Shown one piece after another: positions 34,656 to 42,787 of a DNA stretch of 64,000 bases (its first letter is position 1; each line of letters starts with the position of its first letter). The DNA comes from Brevibacterium atlanticum (GTDB lineage Bacteria > Actinomycetota > Actinomycetes > Actinomycetales > Brevibacteriaceae): the NCBI RefSeq assembly GCF_011617245.1, contig NZ_CP050152.1, forward strand, positions 3,214,503-3,278,502. Direction: 5' to 3'. Made by a program: the position numbers and the translations under genes. The notes under the pieces were generated by a model. That model was not told the origin of the DNA. It was given only the letters and a program-made list of their open reading frames with translations, and searched no databases.

Positions 34656-37559
34656 CTACTTCCGGTCTCGCCCGCTCCGTGTAGCTTTCAACCTGCGATT
34701 GAGTCGTCCACGTTTGGATCCGCCCGAACCGACTTGAGGAAGCTTGGAGACGTCCATGCTCATGCGTTCCTGATAGTAGCCGTAGGATCGACGGAGCTTT
34801 CGACTCATCTTCTCCCGGTACTGTCGGCGAGTCGTTCCCGCGTATTGGGGAATATTGCTGCGCAGCTCAACTAGCGAATACGCGGTGGCACTGCTGTCGG
34901 GAGCAATAATGCCCTTCAGCCCTGAGAAGAGCGTGGTATAGACAGACATGAGAGTATCTGGGTCCTTGGTGACGCCTTCGTCCATCGCACGGTCGAGTGA
35001 CTCAATGACGGTTTCAGAGCGCCATTCAGACGCGGGAAGAGCACGTTCGGGGTAGCCCATTGATCGGTAAAAGTCGGGCACCTTGAAATTCCAGGACAGG
35101 CCGATAGAGGGGATACCCAATGCGAAGGAGGTGATACTCGCATGGAGTCGATAGGCGATCACGCCGTCGCATGCGCGCAGCTGCTCAACCAGCTCTTCCG
35201 GTGAGTTCAAGGTGACGGCGGCCTTCTTCGCGGGGACTCCGTGATGTCTGACGAGAGAATCTAGGAAGATCTCGTCAGAAAAGTGCCCAGTGGTGAATAG
35301 TCGATAGTCGTCACCGCGCGCCTCTAGGTCGGCGATCACGGAAAGCCAGAACTTGCGCTGTTCAGCTTCTGGAAAATCGATGCCATTGTCGGCAAAGATC
35401 CCCGCCCGTGTCACTACCAATCCTATACGCTTTCCGGAGAAGGCGGGATCTCGTCGAACAGTGCCCTGAACATTGGCGAACACCGTATCAGCGAAAACGG
35501 CAGGATCGGCGACCAGTGACGTCGGGATGTCAGAACCGGCAACATACTTCTTGACCGAGTCAAGGTCATCACGGGTAGTGATCTGCCGAACGACAGGAAG
35601 GTTGAGAGCCTCCCTGAGTTGCTGCGATCGCGAATCGGAATCGGAATATGGTTCGACTCCGATGCTCGAGAAGAGTACCGGAACTCCGTATTCCTGGGCG
35701 AGTTCAAGAGTCCGGATGGTGCGCAAATAGAAGCTCTGATACTTGTAGTTGAAGAGCGGAGCACCGCCGAAGACGATGACATCGGCGCGAGATATCGCCC
35801 GCCGTGCAGGTTCGAGAAGTGCTTCGTCCCGAGTGCTCATGTATTTGCGGCTGATGATGCTGGCCGCTCTGCTTCTGATCTTGAGCGAGCCTGTACCGAT
35901 ACCGAGGTTCTTAGCAGCCGCCTTGAGCAGGCTGATGACCGATGCCTCGATGATCTGATCGCCGATGTTGTCTGAATCTCGATTGGTCAAGAGCAGAACT
36001 TCTGTCACTGTCCCCGACTCTTCTCCCTCGTTCTGAGGAACGGGGGCCGCTGTTGGCTTCTGCTCCAGCGCCGGTTCGTTCTGCTTTCCTTCTGTTAGTT
36101 TCTGATCCTTGTCCGAGAGCTTCTGATAGTTCTCGTATGTCCTCCGCAGTTTGCGATTGACCTTGTCTCTGTAGCCCTTCGGACCTGTTGCCAACTGTCG
36201 CGGCATTCCGTCCCAGAGCTCGTCCAAAGTAAAGGGTTTGGCCGTACTTTCGGGAGCAAAGACATCTCTGATGCCGGAGAAGAGCGTGTCATACACGCTC
36301 GTGAGGAACTCCTCGTCTTTCTTCACGCCCTCACTCATCGCCTTCTCGAGAACCGGGACGACTTCGGCGGCCGTCCAGTGGTCGTGGCTGAGTGCGCGTT
36401 CGCCGTACCCCACCGATTCGTAGAAATACGGGACTTTGAAGTTCCAAGAGAGTCCGACTGAAGGGATGCCCAGAGCAAACGAGGTGATCGAAGCGTGAAG
36501 CCTGTAGGCGATCACCCCAGCACAACCACGAAGTTCGCGAATGAGCTCATCGGGCGAATTCACTGCGACTGCCGCCTTGTTCGCCGGCACCCCGTGTTCC
36601 TTGATCAGCGTATCGAGGAAAACTTCGTCCGAAAAGTGTCCCGTTGTGAAGAGGCGGTAGTCGTAGCCGCGCTCTGTAAGGACAGCGATGGTATCAAGCC
36701 AGAATCGTCGCTGGTCGTCCTCAGTGAAGTCGATTCCGTTATCGGCGAAGATCCCAGCCCGTGTGACGACGAGCCCGATGGTCTTCTTCACAGGAGTCGG
36801 AGTCGATGAAGAAGACGAGACACTGGGACCGGTTCTTCCCGAGGATGACGATTGCGCTGCCGTTGCCCCATTCTGCGACGAAGCCGTGCGCTTCGACGGG
36901 CCGGAATTCGTTTCCGTGCCCGGTGAAAGGATCCTCTTTACAATGCGCTTGAGCTTGCGCTTTGCCCGCAGGGGAATCGATGGTGGGGGCTTGGGTGCTG
37001 CCGGCTTCTCTGGCTTCTTGCGATAGACGATATCGGCGAGAACTGCCGGGTCAGCGACATGTGCAACTGGAACATCCGTTCCTTCTGCGTAGCGCCGCAG
37101 CGAATCGATGTCGTCGCGAGTGGTGATCTGCTTGACCACAGGAAGCCCGAGAGCCTTCTTCAAGGCAAGGCTCTTTTTATTGTTCGGATCGAACTTCTCC
37201 ACTCCGATGCTCGAGAAGAGCACAGGAACTCCGTATTCCTGGGCGAGTTCAAGGGTGGTGATCGTCCGCAGGTAGAAGTTCTGATAGGCATAGTTGAACA
37301 GCGGTGCGCCGCCGAAGATGAGGAGATCAGCCTTCGAGAGCTCTTCGCGTGCCGCCGCAAGCAACTCGGGATTCTTCGTCTTCATGTACTTCTTGGAAAT
37401 GATTCCTGCCGCGCGGCTGGAGATGGTGAAGTCGTCAGCGGCGAAGCCTAGGTTCTTCATCACTCCCTTGATGATGGAAATCACTGTGGCTTCGATGATC
37501 TGGTCACCGACGTTGTCCGAGTCTCTATTGGTCAGGAGCAGAATGCGAAGGGGGTTCAT
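34656..37559 (-). CDS. Tandem polysaccharide pyruvyl transferase (two repeated domains)
   Basis: 967 residues built from two similar halves. Copy 1 begins LLLTNRDSDNVGDQIIEATV (residue ~7) and copy 2 LLLTNRDSDNIGDQIIEASV (~520). Both keep LIFGGAPLFNY or VFGGAPLFNY and the HG-type RLHASITSFALGIPS. Copy 1 carries a Ser/Pro/Lys-rich insert (about 195-275) that copy 2 lacks. PF04230 enzymes transfer pyruvate from PEP as a ketal. Two domains suggest two pyruvate additions or substrate channelling. A short linker (about 470-515) is Glu/Gln/Pro-rich. It lies downstream of the SDR/TarI-like pair on the same strand, 89 nt away. Confidence 0.87.
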   Translation of the reverse strand: MNPLRILLLTNRDSDNVGDQIIEATVISIIKGVMKNLGFAADDFTISSRAAGIISKKYMKTKNPELLAAAREELSKADLLIFGGAPLFNYAYQNFYLRTITTLELAQEYGVPVLFSSIGVEKFDPNNKKSLALKKALGLPVVKQITTRDDIDSLRRYAEGTDVPVAHVADPAVLADIVYRKKPEKPAAPKPPPSIPLRAKRKLKRIVKRILSPGTETNSGPSKRTASSQNGATAAQSSSSGRTGPSVSSSSSTPTPVKKTIGLVVTRAGIFADNGIDFTEDDQRRFWLDTIAVLTERGYDYRLFTTGHFSDEVFLDTLIKEHGVPANKAAVAVNSPDELIRELRGCAGVIAYRLHASITSFALGIPSVGLSWNFKVPYFYESVGYGERALSHDHWTAAEVVPVLEKAMSEGVKKDEEFLTSVYDTLFSGIRDVFAPESTAKPFTLDELWDGMPRQLATGPKGYRDKVNRKLRRTYENYQKLSDKDQKLTEGKQNEPALEQKPTAAPVPQNEGEESGTVTEVLLLTNRDSDNIGDQIIEASVISLLKAAAKNLGIGTGSLKIRSRAASIISRKYMSTRDEALLEPARRAISRADVIVFGGAPLFNYKYQSFYLRTIRTLELAQEYGVPVLFSSIGVEPYSDSDSRSQQLREALNLPVVRQITTRDDLDSVKKYVAGSDIPTSLVADPAVFADTVFANVQGTVRRDPAFSGKRIGLVVTRAGIFADNGIDFPEAEQRKFWLSVIADLEARGDDYRLFTTGHFSDEIFLDSLVRHHGVPAKKAAVTLNSPEELVEQLRACDGVIAYRLHASITSFALGIPSIGLSWNFKVPDFYRSMGYPERALPASEWRSETVIESLDRAMDEGVTKDPDTLMSVYTTLFSGLKGIIAPDSSATAYSLVELRSNIPQYAGTTRRQYREKMSRKLRRSYGYYQERMSMDVSKLPQVGSGGSKRGRLNRRLKATRSGRDRK

Positions 37560-37648
37560 GATGGTTCAGGACTCCTCGTCGTCGCGGCAGGTGCCGTCGG
37601 TGCCGATATTCAATTGTCCATAGTAGGACAGGTCAAGTCAGACGTCGT

Positions 37649-38761
37649 TCAGGGGTTGATGAGCGGGCCGTCTTCATAGGATCGGACTGTACGCGATACA
37701 CCTTCGGCTAAGCTGATGTGCGCTTCCCACCCGACAGCAGCAAGTCTGCTGGAGTCGAGGCCGAGCGATGCAACCGGGGAGAAAGAACGGCTGTCCTCGG
37801 GATTGGCGAACTCAAGCTCGAGCCGTTTGCTCGGACGCGCGGAGGCGAATGTCTCGGCAAGAGAGCGAATACTGACGTTGCCGACGGGATCGGCGACGTT
37901 GTAGACCTGCTCCTGTCCCTTCAGATGAGCATAGAACAACCCCAACACGGCGTCGGAGACATAAGTGTACGTGCGTGTAGCAGCACCCGCGCTCATCATC
38001 CGGATGTTCCGGTCCATCACCACATCGGCGAGGAAATCGGCCTGAACGCGTCCGTCGTCCAACGCCATTCCCGGACCGTAGATGTGACCGAAGCGAAGAC
38101 TGAGCGTACGGATAGAGAATTCGTCAGCATAGGCAGCCAACGCCGTTTCAGCGATCCTCTTTCCCTCGGAATAGCTGGCACGAGGGGCGAAGTGCTGCAG
38201 GGCACCCTGGTCATCTTCCTTGATGAGCTCAGTATCCGAGACGGCCCCATAGACCTCGGACGATGACAGGAGCACGAAAGAGTCGCCTCCCGCCGCTACA
38301 AGCGAGTCGAGCAAGTTGATTGTGCCGAGGGTGTTCGCCTTGAGCGTCGTAACCGGAGAGCTCTTGTGCAAGCTTGGACGCGCCGGTGAGGCGCCGTGGA
38401 ACACGAACGAGTATCGTTGATCAAATTCCTTGCCGTCGATGACATCGCCTTCGACAAGGCTGAAATCAGATCGTTCAAGGGCGCTGCCGAAACGCGCGCG
38501 GGCCCTTTCGGGGCTCCTCACCATACCGGAGACGTGTAGACCGAGATCGTGCATTTCGTTGGCGGAGAGCAACGCGCCCACGATGTACATGGGGATCATC
38601 CCCGCAGCCCCGGTGACGAGGATCTTTGAACCGCGGTAACGTTCCCACGGAAGATCTTCCGAGGCAATGCGACGCACGTCCTCGTCGAATACCGGAGAAT
38701 CGAAGAGTACGACGTCAGTGTGTTCGCCGATGGTTTTCACCGCAGTGTATTCACTCACCAC
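37649..38761 (-). CDS. NAD-dependent epimerase/dehydratase (extended SDR) coupled to the TarI-like gene
   Basis: About 370 residues from GTG 38761 or 38758 (GAGG 6-9 nt upstream), overlapping the end of the cytidylyltransferase gene. A longer upstream frame is ruled out by that overlap. Rossmann loop ILVTGAAGMIPMYIVGALL; SSSEVYGAV and YSEGK supply Ser/Tyr/Lys of the SDR catalytic set; substrate-domain segment RFGHIYGPGMALDDGR. It may modify the sugar or alditol phosphate that the partner activates, or a nucleotide sugar for the same polymer. The exact substrate is unknown. Confidence 0.82.
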   Translation of the reverse strand: MVSEYTAVKTIGEHTDVVLFDSPVFDEDVRRIASEDLPWERYRGSKILVTGAAGMIPMYIVGALLSANEMHDLGLHVSGMVRSPERARARFGSALERSDFSLVEGDVIDGKEFDQRYSFVFHGASPARPSLHKSSPVTTLKANTLGTINLLDSLVAAGGDSFVLLSSSEVYGAVSDTELIKEDDQGALQHFAPRASYSEGKRIAETALAAYADEFSIRTLSLRFGHIYGPGMALDDGRVQADFLADVVMDRNIRMMSAGAATRTYTYVSDAVLGLFYAHLKGQEQVYNVADPVGNVSIRSLAETFASARPSKRLELEFANPEDSRSFSPVASLGLDSSRLAAVGWEAHISLAEGVSRTVRSYEDGPLINP

Positions 38762-39473
38762 CGAAAGCCTCGCGGTCTTCGATGAGTGTGAGGAAAGTCC
38801 GGCAGACGTAATAGTCCGAGGCCGTCGTAATCTTGATGTTCGTGCGCGGCCCCTCGACACGTTGGACGTCATATCCGAATCCGTTCATGAGCGTGCAGGT
38901 GTCGATGGAATCGTTCTCACCTTCGGCGACCGCACGATCGTACGCCGCGAGGACGTTCTTGAGCGGGAATGTCTGCGGAGCCTGAGCAGTCCACAGCGGG
39001 TCGCGTGGAATGACCTCTTTGATCCCTTCGCCCTCTTCGACGACGACGGTCTCCGTCATCTTCGTGCATGTCACCGCCGAACCGAACTCACGAGCGGTAT
39101 CGATGTTGCGCGACACCAGATCGGCATCGATGAGCGGTCGAACACCATCATGGATGAGCACAATGCTGTCCGGATCGTTTGACTCGGCAACGACCTTGAG
39201 CGCGTTATGTCGCGATTCTTGTCCTGTGGATCCGCCGTCGACGATCCATTTTACCTTGGTCAGTTCGTATCGCTTGACGAGCCGCTCAAGATGCTCTCGA
39301 TACTGAGGAAGGATAGCCACAGCTATCGCGTCGATGTCCGGGTGTTGCTCGAACACATCGAGAGTGTGGACAATAACCGGGCGACCGTGGATCTCGAGGA
39401 ACTGCTTCGGTCGCGAGCTGTGGGCCATTCTTGCACCCACACCGCCCGCGAAGACTACTGCGATGTTTGCCAT
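38751..39473 (-). CDS. tarI: Alditol-phosphate cytidylyltransferase (TarI/IspD family)
   Basis: 240 residues. N-terminal CTP-binding loop VFAGGVGARM with SSRPKQFLEIHGRP; middle IVLIHDGVRPLIDADL; C-terminal APQTFPLKNVLAAY and GPRTNIKITTASDYYV. This resembles TarI, which makes CDP-ribitol, more than housekeeping IspD. In this locus it gives a second CDP-alditol besides CDP-glycerol from TagD. It overlaps both neighbours (19 nt with the gene at 39455, about 10 nt with the SDR), so the three are translated together. The symbol reflects family only; ribitol, mannitol or another alditol is possible. Confidence 0.82.
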   Translation of the reverse strand: MANIAVVFAGGVGARMAHSSRPKQFLEIHGRPVIVHTLDVFEQHPDIDAIAVAILPQYREHLERLVKRYELTKVKWIVDGGSTGQESRHNALKVVAESNDPDSIVLIHDGVRPLIDADLVSRNIDTAREFGSAVTCTKMTETVVVEEGEGIKEVIPRDPLWTAQAPQTFPLKNVLAAYDRAVAEGENDSIDTCTLMNGFGYDVQRVEGPRTNIKITTASDYYVCRTFLTLIEDREAFGGE

Positions 39474-41233
39474 TGGTTCTCCTCGTCTTCTTCCTCAGCC
39501 TTGTAGTCGCTGTCGGGACCGCTGTCGCTCGGTTCGTTCAGTTGGTCCTCTTGGCCGGGAGTTCCGGGGTCCTCCTCGCCCACACGTTCAGAGATCTGAT
39601 CCTCAGCCTCCAAGTCCGCCGACTCGAATCCGGTCACAGGCTCGCTGAGAATCAACGAATCGATGACTCGGTCCGAGTTGTGCGTATCCACATAGTCGAA
39701 GTTCTCTTTGACGAACTCCTTCGTCTTCTCGTTGCTCAGGTCAGGCATTCGGATGAGTTCGACAAGCTGGTCGAATGTCGTCGCAATATTCCCGGGAGCC
39801 GCTTCCCGATAGTCCTTGTGCATTCCCCGAGTTGCAGAATAAGTATCCAAGTCGTAGGCGAAGAAGAGCATCGGCCGCTCCAGCAACGCATATTCGTAGA
39901 TGACGGAAGAGTAGTCAGTGATGAGAACGTCGGAAATCAACATCAAATCGTTCGTATCCGGATAGGACGCAACGTCGATCAGACGGTCTGCGAACTCAGA
40001 AGGAATAGGTGCCGGGTCTGGCACAAAGTGATGCTGCCGGAACAAGATGACAGTGTCCGAACCGCAGGCATCGTAGAGTTCACGGAAATCAATCTGCTCG
40101 TAGTCATAGTGTGCGTCCCCAGAACCGCGACCTCGGAATGTAGGTGCGAAGAGGATCTTGCGCTTGCCCTGCGAATCGGGGAACTGTCCCTCGAAGTCGC
40201 CGAGTACCTCTTCTGCACGTCCTTCCCGCAAGAATCCGTCGATCCGCGGAAGACCAGTGGCGATAACCGCTTCGCGCTCAATGCCGAAGGCTTCGCTATA
40301 GACGTCTCGCAGGTGCTGAGAACCGCAGATCGCATACGAGTACAGTCGGTGAGCGTTGCGTAGATTCGGTGACCCGTATTGTCCGAAGCGGCTGTATCCA
40401 ACGGATTTGAACCCGCTCCCGGCATGCCAGAGCTGAATGATCTTCTGCTCGTCGCGGTTTCCAAGGTCTTTCAGGATTGCAAAGTAGTCATCGATCAGGA
40501 TGGTATTCGCCTTGCCCATTTCCCACGCCAGAGCGAACGCGCTTTGGCGACTGCTCGTCCGTCCGGTACGGAACGAGTATCCGAATTTGAATTCGGAGTC
40601 GAGCCCACGCTCAAGCATACGGTCATGAACCGCCTTCAGGTTGCCCTGCATGTTCGGGCGAGCTTCAGACGCGAACAAAATGTTGCTCCCGTCGGAGGGT
40701 CTCCTGAAGGATGAGACGGCGAAAACACCCCGGAGTGCCTTGCGTTTCGCCGACTTCCATTTCTTTCTGGCTTTCGACTTCAACTTCGCAACTGTAGAAG
40801 ACGGCTTCGCTCCTGAACGTCCGAAGGAATATGCACGCATCAGGAAGTACGGGGCACTCTCGTCATCCGAGACTCCGAAAGTGACGGTGTATGCGGAGAA
40901 ATTCTTATTGTAGACGAAAGCTCGAGAAGCGTCGCCAAGTTCTTCGGCCCGTTCGAGAGGGTACGATGCCGGATAGTTCTCTTCACCACGTCGCGCAATA
41001 ACATAGTAGGTTCCATTGGGGACCTGCGCTCGGCGGTTGAACTGTGTGACATTGATACTCAGTCGATAACGACCCTCGTCCAGCGACTCCGCCCGGACGG
41101 GGAGTTCGACCTCATACGGTCGAGAATTGGGCGTCAAGAAGAATGAATCGGGAGCATCGCCGGGAAACCTGACGACAAATGACAGAATCACACGTTCCCA
41201 CGAGATTCCTTCAATTGTCAGCTCATCTACCAC
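39455..41233 (-). CDS. CDP-alditol glycerophosphotransferase (TarF/TarL-like)
   Basis: 592 residues. The N-terminal 150 residues form a beta-rich accessory domain with SLDEGRYRLSINVTQFNRR. The GT-B core (about 185-540) has LWHAGSGFK with His270, where most relatives here have HG, then ILFAPTFRGRG and ITDYSS at 438-443. The C-terminal 45 residues are very acidic (Glu/Asp/Ser). It is probably the polymerase using the CDP-alditol made by the overlapping tarI-like gene. The GTG at 41233 has GGGGAG close by. Confidence 0.85.
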   Translation of the reverse strand: MVDELTIEGISWERVILSFVVRFPGDAPDSFFLTPNSRPYEVELPVRAESLDEGRYRLSINVTQFNRRAQVPNGTYYVIARRGEENYPASYPLERAEELGDASRAFVYNKNFSAYTVTFGVSDDESAPYFLMRAYSFGRSGAKPSSTVAKLKSKARKKWKSAKRKALRGVFAVSSFRRPSDGSNILFASEARPNMQGNLKAVHDRMLERGLDSEFKFGYSFRTGRTSSRQSAFALAWEMGKANTILIDDYFAILKDLGNRDEQKIIQLWHAGSGFKSVGYSRFGQYGSPNLRNAHRLYSYAICGSQHLRDVYSEAFGIEREAVIATGLPRIDGFLREGRAEEVLGDFEGQFPDSQGKRKILFAPTFRGRGSGDAHYDYEQIDFRELYDACGSDTVILFRQHHFVPDPAPIPSEFADRLIDVASYPDTNDLMLISDVLITDYSSVIYEYALLERPMLFFAYDLDTYSATRGMHKDYREAAPGNIATTFDQLVELIRMPDLSNEKTKEFVKENFDYVDTHNSDRVIDSLILSEPVTGFESADLEAEDQISERVGEEDPGTPGQEDQLNEPSDSGPDSDYKAEEEDEENQWQTSQ

Positions 41234-41481
41234 ATACTCCCCTTACCAGACGCCGTCCAGACACCGCCGACGCTACTTATTTACCTTCGGTTAACGTGGG
41301 TAGCCTAGCAGTTCTCGACGGAGTCCCGGAAAATCCGCATGGTGCTCCAGCGGGCACTGAGAAGCCCTCTATGCTGTGACCAACGTCGAAGTCGAGAAGA
41401 TATCCTGTCGCAGGAACCGAAGCTACTCGCTCGAGTTCCCCTGTTGCTTCTGAGACCACAAGACCAAGAGGAGTTCGAGCC
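41234..41481. other. Divergent intergenic region between two glycerophosphotransferase genes
   Basis: 248 bp. AT-rich CTTATTTACCTTCGGTTAACG at about 41276-41296 is the likely promoter core and resembles the AT-rich promoter at 51982-52009. TATGCT near 41369 is a second possible -10. No repeat or small gene was seen. Confidence 0.35.
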
Positions 41482-42762
41482 GTGAAGAACCCCGTAAGAA
41501 CGATCGCCCGAAGCGCTGTGCAGTCGCGCGCTTGGAAGAACACGAGCAAGTGGATTCGAGGTACCGAGCGCTGGAACCGGCTCGAGGACGAGTTCGATGG
41601 CAGCTATGCCAATGGTGATGTGGTCGTCTACTTCGGTGATCGCAGCTCCAAGTTCTATCAGCTCGACCAGTGGCTCCCCGTGCTCGAGGAACTTCACAAG
41701 AAGCACCGGGTCGTACTCGTCCTGCGCAAAGGATCGGCACTGCTGAAGGCTCTGGACTCCACTCATCTGCCCGTGGTCTTCAAGCGCCGTTTCGACCCTC
41801 TCCACACCTTCTACCATGCCAACGATTTCAAGCTTGCGCTCTATGTGAACAACGGTGTGACGAACTTCCAGTCACTGGCCTACTCTCCCATGGTTCACGT
41901 CCACATCAATCATGGTGAGTCGGACAAGCTGAGCATGGTGTCCAATCAGGCCAAGGCCTACGACAAGGTGTTCGTCGCCGGCGATGCTGCGATCGAACGA
42001 CACCGCAGAGCACTCATTGACTTCGACGAATCGGCGCTGGTCAAGGTCGGTCGTCCGCAGCTGGACATCGACAGGCCGGCGGAGCTCGAACCTTCGTCGG
42101 CACGGACGATCATGTACGCGCCGACGTGGGAAGGCGAGAACGAGTCGAACAATTACACCTCGGTCGACGTCTACGGTCCCCAGATCGTCGAAGCTGCGTT
42201 GAGAGTCCCGAACGCTCGACTCGTCTATAAGCCTCATCCCCGCGTCGAAGCCTCAAGCGACCCCGCCATGACCGAGGCGAACACGCGTATCCTCGCACTC
42301 ATCGACCAGGCGAACGAAGCCATCGGCGACCCGACACAGCAGCATCAGGTGCTCATGCAGGGAGACATCCTCGCCATGTTCGACGAGGTCGACCTGCTTG
42401 TCACCGACATCTCCAGCGTCGGCCTCGACTACCTGTACCTTGAACCGCACAAGCCCTTGGCACTGACGGACCGCCGCACCGACACAGCGAAGCTCAATGC
42501 CGAAGCCCCCATCAGTCGAGCCACCCCGATCATCGACGAGACGACAGTGGGTGGAGTGGAATCGATGCTGCTGGAGATGTTCTCCGACGACACGGCTGCC
42601 GCTGCCAGGCAGGACCTCCGGCGACACTACTTCGGCGAAGGAGAGAAAGGGACGTCCACGGCACTGTTCACCGCTGCCGTCTCCGGTCTCATCTCCGATC
42701 GCACCGTCGAACTGAGAAAGTTCCACTCAGAGAGCACCAACGCCGAGTCCAGCGACGACTGA
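41482..42762 (+). CDS. Glycerophosphotransferase-like protein (HGES subtype)
   Basis: 426 residues from GTG 41482 (GAGGAG upstream). GT-B fold of the CDP-glycerol transferase family but of a distinct subtype: HINHGESDKLSMVSNQAK with His144 in place of the WHGTP loop, TIMYAPTWEGENE, and TDISS at 308-312 in place of TDYSS. The paralogue at 52026 shares HGES-K-S. It may be the primase-like or chain-priming enzyme (TagB/TarF role), but that is inference. It converges on the GT4 gene with a 25-nt gap. Confidence 0.8.
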   Translation: MKNPVRTIARSAVQSRAWKNTSKWIRGTERWNRLEDEFDGSYANGDVVVYFGDRSSKFYQLDQWLPVLEELHKKHRVVLVLRKGSALLKALDSTHLPVVFKRRFDPLHTFYHANDFKLALYVNNGVTNFQSLAYSPMVHVHINHGESDKLSMVSNQAKAYDKVFVAGDAAIERHRRALIDFDESALVKVGRPQLDIDRPAELEPSSARTIMYAPTWEGENESNNYTSVDVYGPQIVEAALRVPNARLVYKPHPRVEASSDPAMTEANTRILALIDQANEAIGDPTQQHQVLMQGDILAMFDEVDLLVTDISSVGLDYLYLEPHKPLALTDRRTDTAKLNAEAPISRATPIIDETTVGGVESMLLEMFSDDTAAAARQDLRRHYFGEGEKGTSTALFTAAVSGLISDRTVELRKFHSESTNAESSDD

Positions 42763-42787
42763 AATCTCGGCTCCCACCTCCTCGGCT

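Noticed and set aside
34656-37559. Repeated DNA blocks that could be taken for an insertion sequence or assembly error
   Set aside because: The repeat is in frame and keeps two complete enzyme domains with many silent differences, so it is an old gene-internal duplication.
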